From: Variovorax sp. JS1663
GTDB taxonomy: Bacteria > Pseudomonadota > Gammaproteobacteria > Burkholderiales > Burkholderiaceae_C
Assembly (NCBI RefSeq): GCF_002157355.1
Contig: NZ_LYMK01000029.1
Span: 25,027-89,026, forward strand
DNA: 64,000 bases
Direction of reading: 5' to 3'
How positions within the stretch are numbered: position 1 is the stretch's first letter; every line of letters begins with the position of its first letter. Both the position numbers and the translations under genes were made by a program. This document shows, piece by piece, positions 59,393 through 64,000 of this stretch. The notes beneath the pieces are model-generated. The model worked only from the letters and a program-made list of their open reading frames with translations. It was not told where the DNA came from and did no database searches.

Positions 59393-60205
59393 ATGCGTCG
59401 TCCTACCCTCTGGCTTCGTTCGTCATGTATCGCGGCCGCGGTCCTTGCCCTGGGCGGTTGCGCCATGAATGCGCAGCAGCCGCGCCCACCAGGCGAGACC
59501 GCGTCGCATCTCGACGCGGTGCAGAAGGCGGGCGTGCTGCGCATCTGCACGCCAGGCGACTACAAGCCCTTCAGCTTCCAGCAGGCGGACGCCAGCTATG
59601 AAGGCATCGACGTCGACCTGATGTCGAGCTTCAGCGGCAGCCTCAACGCGAAGCCGCAATGGGTCAAGACGACCTGGGCGAACCTGCTGCCCGACCTCGC
59701 CGCGGGCAAGTGCGACATCGCCGTCGGCGGCGTGTCGGTGACGACGGAGCGGCAGAAGCGCGCCTTCTTCAGCGCGCCCTACATGGTCAACGGCAAGACG
59801 CCGATCGCGCGCTGCGCCGATGTCGCGAAGTACCAGAGCGTGGCCGACATCGACAAGCCGCAGGTACGGGTGATCTTCAACCCGGGCGGCAGCAACGAAC
59901 GCTTCGCGCGCGCCAACTTCAAGCAGGCCAAGCTCACGATGCACGGCGAGAACGTGACGATCTTCGACGAGATCCTCGCCAACCGCGCCGACGTGTTCGT
60001 CACCGAGGCGGCCGAGGCGATCACGCAGCAGAAGCTCAAGCCGGGCCTGTGCGCCGTCAATCCCGACAAGCCACTGCAGTACGGCGAGATGGCCTGGATG
60101 CTGCCGCGCGACGACGTGGCCTTCAAGGCCTATGTGGACCAGTGGCTGCATCTCGCGCGCGCCGGCGGCGAGTTCCAGCGCGTGATGGACCGCTGGCTCA
60201 AGTAG
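59393..60205 (+). CDS. Periplasmic-binding-fold lipoprotein resembling cyclohexadienyl dehydratase (PheC)
   Basis: A 270-residue exported protein with a lipoprotein signal (lipobox LGGC, Cys23). The fold is that of amino-acid binding proteins, but wording follows PheC cyclohexadienyl dehydratase: GDYKPFSF, DIAVGGVSVTTERQKRAFFS, NPGGSNERFARAN at 163-175, and TEAAEA at 204-209, whose second Glu (208) aligns with PheC's catalytic acid (from memory of the family). Such enzymes turn prephenate or arogenate into phenylpyruvate or phenylalanine outside the cytoplasm. No ABC partners lie nearby, and hpd and phhA flank it. A plain binding protein is the alternative. Confidence 0.82.
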   Translation: MRRPTLWLRSSCIAAAVLALGGCAMNAQQPRPPGETASHLDAVQKAGVLRICTPGDYKPFSFQQADASYEGIDVDLMSSFSGSLNAKPQWVKTTWANLLPDLAAGKCDIAVGGVSVTTERQKRAFFSAPYMVNGKTPIARCADVAKYQSVADIDKPQVRVIFNPGGSNERFARANFKQAKLTMHGENVTIFDEILANRADVFVTEAAEAITQQKLKPGLCAVNPDKPLQYGEMAWMLPRDDVAFKAYVDQWLHLARAGGEFQRVMDRWLK

Positions 60206-60233
60206 CAAACAACTTCAGATCGGAGCTTTTTTC

Positions 60234-61103
60234 ATGGAGACGCCCACTGGTGCCGTCATGCCCGCCGTGTACGGCCAGTCGGACAGGCCGCCCCGCGGGG
60301 ACTATTCGCGCGGCGGCGCGGTCCTGTCCGACTACACCTGTCCGCAGGACTGGGGCAGCTACACGCCGGCCGACCACGACACCTACCGGCGTCTCTATGA
60401 ACGCCAAGCGGCGCAGCTGGGGGGCCTGGCGTGCGATGCCTTCATCGCCTCGCTGCCGCTCCTGGGCGTCAAGGACCGCATTCCGCGTTTCGACGAGATC
60501 AACGAGCGGCTCTACAAGGCGACGCGCTGGGAGATCGTGGCAGTGCCGGGGCTGATTCCGGAGCTGCCTTTCTTCACGCTGCTGGCGAATCGCAAGTTTC
60601 CGGTCACGGACTGGATCCGCAAGCCGGAGGAGTTCGACTACATCGTCGAGCCCGATGTGTTCCACGATCTCTTCGGCCATGTGCCGATGCTCTTCGACCC
60701 GACCTTCGCCGACTACGTGCAACGCTATGGGCAGGGCGGGATCAAGGCCCACGAGCTGGGTGCGGGCGAGAAGCTGGCCCGGCTCTACTGGTACACGGTC
60801 GAGTTCGGGCTCATTCGCCAGGCGGAGGGCGTGCGTGCTTATGGAGCCGGCATCCTCAGTTCGGTCGGCGAACTGCGGCACGCGGTGCGCAGCACGGAGC
60901 CGCTGCGCCTGCCGCTGGACCTGCTACGCGCGATGCGCACGCGCTACAAGATCGATACCTACCAGGCCAACTACTTCGTGATCGACAGCTTTGCGCAGCT
61001 GTTCGATTTGACGGCGCCGGACTTCACGCCGCTGTACCAGGCAATCGCCGTGCAGCCGGATATCGAGCCCGGGGTGCTGCTGCCGGGTGAATCCTCGCTC
61101 TGA
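60234..61103 (+). CDS. phhA: Phenylalanine 4-monooxygenase
   Basis: Pterin- and iron-dependent hydroxylation of phenylalanine to tyrosine, 289 residues. Iron ligands are His144 and His149 (HDLFGH) and Glu190 (YWYTVEFGL). The N-terminal stretch DYTCPQDWGSYTPADHDTYRRLYERQ is typical of the bacterial monomeric enzyme; no ACT regulatory domain is present. Third gene of hpd-pheC-like-phhA, 28 bases after the second, so phenylalanine is fed into the tyrosine route. A pterin dehydratase gene (phhB) is not seen. Confidence 0.96.
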   Translation: METPTGAVMPAVYGQSDRPPRGDYSRGGAVLSDYTCPQDWGSYTPADHDTYRRLYERQAAQLGGLACDAFIASLPLLGVKDRIPRFDEINERLYKATRWEIVAVPGLIPELPFFTLLANRKFPVTDWIRKPEEFDYIVEPDVFHDLFGHVPMLFDPTFADYVQRYGQGGIKAHELGAGEKLARLYWYTVEFGLIRQAEGVRAYGAGILSSVGELRHAVRSTEPLRLPLDLLRAMRTRYKIDTYQANYFVIDSFAQLFDLTAPDFTPLYQAIAVQPDIEPGVLLPGESSL

Positions 61104-61115
61104 GCGCGTGCGGCG

Positions 61116-61997
61116 TCAGCCCTCGAGCAGATCGAGGGTCTGCCGTCGCAGCCCAGGGACGAAAGCCATCTCCACATGCCCTCGCCCCGGGGCGAGCCGG
61201 TTGTCGGCGCCGAGCAGCGTGGCCGTCGAGATCGGGAACACGATGTTGTCGCAGTTCGAGTACCAGCAGGTGAAGAGGCACGGGGGTGCGCCATCGCCTT
61301 CGGCCTGCCGCATCCAGTCGCCCCCGATCCGCATCTGATGCCCGTTGGTGGTATGGCTGAAGCGCGCAAGCCACGTGCCGCGGTGCGGCGTACCGATGGT
61401 CACGATGCGATGCACCCGCCCAGGATCGGAAGTGCGCAGCCAGGCGCGGGCGGCCAGCCCTCCCATGCTGTGGCAGATCAGGACTGGAGGCCTTCCGGTG
61501 GCTGCGGTCACGCGCTGCACTGCGATCTCGATGATCTGCACGTAGTGGTCGATCGAGCCGAAGACCGGCTCGAGGTTGACGGCGGCGAAGGCGTGGTCCC
61601 TCACGCGAAGTTCCTGCAGCCAGGGGTTCCAGAATCCCCGGTTGCACAGGAAGCCATGGACGAGGACCACGCCCCGGCGGTCATTGCCCTTCGGCAAGTG
61701 ATCGGGGAACGCGTGCGAGCGAAACGGCTGCTGCCAGCAGAAGACGCGCGGGGCCATCCAGCTTTCGGCGAGCCAGGCCCTGGCGCACTGGATCGCGCTC
61801 GAGCGCGCAACGGGATCGGACGCGCTGACGCGCCGCGTCGCGATGAATTCGAGTCCGAGGACGCTGGTGTGGGCCAGGCTCAACACCAGCAGCCCGCCGA
61901 TGGCAATGACGGGCGCGTGCGGCCACCAGCTGCCGACCCAGGCGAATGCTGCCAACAGCCAGGCCATCACGATGCACTGCTGGAGACGGGCAACCAT
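61116..61997 (-). CDS. Membrane-anchored alpha/beta hydrolase, lipase-like
   Basis: A 293-residue protein with N-terminal membrane segments (MAWLLAAFAWVGSWW and VIAIGGLLVLSLAHTS) and a lipase-type alpha/beta domain. The oxyanion stretch is VVLVHGFLCNRGFW, the nucleophile Ser is in ICHSMGG, and the His is in GRGHVEMAF; the Asp lies in the LLGADNRLAPG region. Resembles EstA/LipA family hydrolases. It converges on phhA, with 12 bases between. Confidence 0.85.
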   Translation of the reverse strand: MVARLQQCIVMAWLLAAFAWVGSWWPHAPVIAIGGLLVLSLAHTSVLGLEFIATRRVSASDPVARSSAIQCARAWLAESWMAPRVFCWQQPFRSHAFPDHLPKGNDRRGVVLVHGFLCNRGFWNPWLQELRVRDHAFAAVNLEPVFGSIDHYVQIIEIAVQRVTAATGRPPVLICHSMGGLAARAWLRTSDPGRVHRIVTIGTPHRGTWLARFSHTTNGHQMRIGGDWMRQAEGDGAPPCLFTCWYSNCDNIVFPISTATLLGADNRLAPGRGHVEMAFVPGLRRQTLDLLEG

Positions 61998-62100
61998 GCG
62001 GCCGACTATCGCATGCGCGACAGGTGACTGGGTGACCTAGGACAAGTCCGCTGGTGACGCGCCCGAGCTCGCTTCGACAATCCGCGCCAAAGGAGATCGC

Positions 62101-63792
62101 ATGCAATCCACCGTCCTGAAGAGCTATCCACCCGGGGTTCCGCACGAGGTGCATCCCGAGCAATACAGATCCCTCGGCCACCTGTTCGAGGAGTCCTTCC
62201 AGCGCTACGCGAACCGTATGTTCTCGGTGTGCATGGAGCGGTGGATGAGCTACGGAGAACTGGACGAGCTCTCCAAGGCGCTGGGCGCCTGGCTGCAATC
62301 GCGCGGTCTGGAGCCGGGGGCGCGCGTGGCCATCATGCTGCCCAACGTCCCGCAGTTCGCGGTCACGATGGCTGGGGTGCTGCGCGCGGGCTACACGTGC
62401 GTGAACGTCAATCCGCTGTACACGGCGCGCGAGCTCGAGCATCAGCTGAAGGACTCCGGCGCGACGACGATCGTCATCCTGGAGAACTTCGCCGCCACGC
62501 TGGAACAGGTGATTGAGCAGACGCCGGTCAAGCACGTGGTGATCGCATCGATGGGCGACCTGCTCGGCGGGCTGTATGGCACGTGGATCACGCTGGCGGT
62601 ACGGCACCTCGCGAAGATGGTGCCGCCCTACAAGCTTCCGCTGGACAAGGGACGCACCGTGACGCCGTTTCCCAAGGTGATCGCGGAAGGCAAGGGGCGC
62701 ACGCTCGCGCCCGATCCGAGCACGCTGGATTCGATCGCGTTCTTGCAATACACGGGCGGGACGACGGGCTTGTCCAAGGGCGCCGTGCTGACCCACCGCA
62801 ACATCGTCGCGGCGACGCTGCAGGCAGAGGCGTGGTTCACGCCGGCGCTGGCGCGGGCAGGCGACTTGGCCAAGGTCAACAGCATCGCGGCGCTCCCGCT
62901 TTATCACATCTTCGCGCTGACCTTGTGCTTGCTAGCCATCCGGCAGGGCTCGCACCTCACGCTGATTCCCAATCCCCGCGACTTCGACAAGTTCATCGCC
63001 GTGCTCAAGAAGCGGCCCTTCCACATGCTGCCGGCGGTCAACACCCTGTTCAATGCGCTGCTGGTGCACCCGGAGTTCAAGACCGTCGACTTCTCGAACC
63101 TTTTTGTATCCCAGGCCGGTGGCATGGCCGCTTCGGAAGGCACGGCCCGTCAATGGTTCGAAGCCACCGGCTGCCCGATGATCGAGGGCTGGGGCATGAG
63201 CGAAACGTGCGCGATCGGGACCAACAATCCGGTTTCGAACACCGCCTTCACCGGCACCATCGGTCTGCCGCTGCCGGGGATCGAGATTGCGATCAAGGAC
63301 GATGAAGGGCGCTCGCTGCCCCCTGGCGAAGCCGGCGAGCTCTGCATCAAGGGACCCAACGTGATGGTCGGCTACTACAACCAGCCGGCCGAGACCGCGG
63401 CAGCCTTCACGGCGGACGGCTTCATGCGCACCGGCGACATCGCGATCATGCAGGAGGACGGTTACAGCCGGATCGTGGACCGCAAGAAAGACATGATCCT
63501 CGTGAGCGGGTTCAACGTATTTCCGAACGAGCTTGAGAATGTCATCTCGCTGTGCCCCGGCGTCGTCGAGTGCGCGGCGATCGGCGTACCCGACGAGAAG
63601 CAAGGCGAGGCGATCAAGGTCTTCGTGGTGCGCAAGGACCCTGCGCTCACCGAGGAAACTGTCATGCGCTATTGCCATGAACAACTGACCGGCTACAAAC
63701 GTCCCAAACACATCGAGTTCAGGGAGAGCTTGCCGAAGACGAACGTCGGCAAGATCCTTCGGCGTCAACTGCGACCCGGCGCGACGGTTTGA
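62101..63792 (+). CDS. fadD: Long-chain fatty-acid-CoA ligase
   Basis: Activates fatty acids for beta-oxidation, 563 residues. It matches FadD in length and pattern: VNVNPLYTARELEHQLKDSG near the N-terminus, YTGGTTGLSKGA (ATP/phosphate loop), ALPLYHIFALT, GWGMSETCA, GFMRTGDIA, DRKKDMILVSGFNVFPNE (FadD signature region) and NVGKILRRQLR with the catalytic Lys. AGGAGA precedes the ATG. Probably the last gene before the shared terminator at 63.9 kb. Confidence 0.94.
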   Translation: MQSTVLKSYPPGVPHEVHPEQYRSLGHLFEESFQRYANRMFSVCMERWMSYGELDELSKALGAWLQSRGLEPGARVAIMLPNVPQFAVTMAGVLRAGYTCVNVNPLYTARELEHQLKDSGATTIVILENFAATLEQVIEQTPVKHVVIASMGDLLGGLYGTWITLAVRHLAKMVPPYKLPLDKGRTVTPFPKVIAEGKGRTLAPDPSTLDSIAFLQYTGGTTGLSKGAVLTHRNIVAATLQAEAWFTPALARAGDLAKVNSIAALPLYHIFALTLCLLAIRQGSHLTLIPNPRDFDKFIAVLKKRPFHMLPAVNTLFNALLVHPEFKTVDFSNLFVSQAGGMAASEGTARQWFEATGCPMIEGWGMSETCAIGTNNPVSNTAFTGTIGLPLPGIEIAIKDDEGRSLPPGEAGELCIKGPNVMVGYYNQPAETAAAFTADGFMRTGDIAIMQEDGYSRIVDRKKDMILVSGFNVFPNELENVISLCPGVVECAAIGVPDEKQGEAIKVFVVRKDPALTEETVMRYCHEQLTGYKRPKHIEFRESLPKTNVGKILRRQLRPGATV

Positions 63793-63913
63793 GCGCAACT
63801 TGCCGGTGCAGTTGCTCGTGTTCGCACCCGGCTACCCGGCTGGCTGTTATCGTCGGTCGAGATGGGCATCGCGCTCACCGTGATTTAAAGTGCGCGATTG
63901 AGCCCCAAAAAAC

Positions 63914-63945
63914 AAAAAGCCCAACCTTGCGGGGTTGGGCTTTTT
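63914..63945. terminator. Bidirectional intrinsic terminator between fadD and the rRNA operon
   Basis: AAAAAGCCCAACC-ttgc-GGGTTGGGCTTTTT makes a long stem with U-runs in both directions. On the minus strand it ends the rRNA operon, about 14 bases after the 5S 3' end and followed by a further TTTTTT. On the plus strand it would stop fadD transcription 120 bases after its stop codon. Confidence 0.92.
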
Positions 63946-63958
63946 GAGGGCTGTAAGA

Positions 63959-64000
63959 GCCTGACGATGACCTACTTTCACACGGGAACCCGCACTATCA
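63959..64000 (-). rRNA. rrf: 5S ribosomal RNA, 3' end only
   Basis: The minus strand reads TGATAGTGCGGGTTCCCGTG, TGAAAGTAGGTCATCGTCAGGC, the well-known 3' end of burkholderial 5S rRNA, with the 3' terminus near 63959. The rest of the 5S gene, and presumably the whole rRNA operon, lies to the right of the window and is transcribed into it. The terminator stem at 63914-63945 follows directly. Confidence 0.93.

Noticed and set aside
59393..60205. Simple amino acid ABC transporter binding protein
   Set aside because: No permease or ATPase gene lies nearby and the residue pattern follows PheC; kept only as an alternative in the entry.

Overview
The window looks like chromosome from a high-GC betaproteobacterium of the Burkholderiales, most likely Comamonadaceae and Variovorax-like. 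This is inferred from GC-rich third codon positions, gene content (leucine catabolism fused to biotin synthesis, aceK beside a carbonic anhydrase, SsuA/THI5-type ABC systems) and the 5S rRNA end at the right edge. No phage, insertion sequence, CRISPR array or tRNA gene was seen. Coding density is very high: there is no gene-free stretch above 300 bases.

Region 1 (1-17.5 kb, all minus strand) is a leucine degradation and biotin supercluster. Read in the transcribed direction it runs: isovaleryl-CoA dehydrogenase, an acyl-CoA synthetase, methylcrotonyl-CoA carboxylase beta, a DinB-like protein, methylglutaconyl-CoA hydratase, a DUF4126 membrane protein, bioA-bioF-bioD-bioB, methylcrotonyl-CoA carboxylase alpha, a 2-hydroxyacid dehydrogenase, HMG-CoA lyase, a YbaK-type deacylase, a DUF1289 protein, a DsbA-fold isomerase and an MFS transporter cut by the window edge. 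Making biotin beside both halves of a biotin-dependent carboxylase ties cofactor supply to the pathway that needs it. A divergent AraC-family regulator (17.6 kb) faces the cluster, with a 21-bp-period direct repeat between the two.

Region 2 (18.7-34.2 kb) holds thiamine synthesis (thiC with a complete promoter and TPP riboswitch), a DedA-rhodanese fusion, and assorted catabolic genes (amidase, acyl-CoA dehydrogenase, carboxypeptidase G2-like peptidase, thiolase). It ends with the minus-strand series merR - carbonic anhydrase - aceK. The thiolase and AceK fit disposal of acetyl-CoA and acetoacetate from leucine and fatty acids. The MerR protein resembles LiuR and sits by a strong palindromic operator.

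Region 3 (34.2-41 kb, plus strand) is an unusual regulatory chain: metallo-hydrolase, leucine-rich-repeat protein kinase, pseudouridine synthase, NarL-type response regulator, hybrid histidine kinase; an SDR follows. Region 4 (41-47.7 kb, minus) is envelope and translation housekeeping: a YgjP-like peptidase, plsC, gmhB (with an odd active-site Asn), glyS, glyQ, then periplasmic asparaginase.

Region 5 (47.9-54.3 kb, plus) is a RutR-like regulator followed by a compact six-gene operon: flavodoxin-fold reductase, creatininase-family hydrolase, three-part SsuA/THI5-type ABC transporter and FAD-dependent dehydrogenase. It looks like an uptake and breakdown system for an unidentified, probably nitrogen-containing ring compound, and is the best candidate here for an undescribed pathway.

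Region 6 (54.2-64 kb) has lnt and corC, a GNAT protein, and an aromatic amino acid block (Lrp regulator divergent from hpd, a PheC-like lipoprotein, phenylalanine hydroxylase). It closes with a lipase-like hydrolase, fadD, and the terminator and 3' end of an rRNA operon entering from the right. Three full copies and one partial copy of a roughly 97-base hairpin-rich repeat occur at 31.1, 40.2 and 46.5-46.6 kb.
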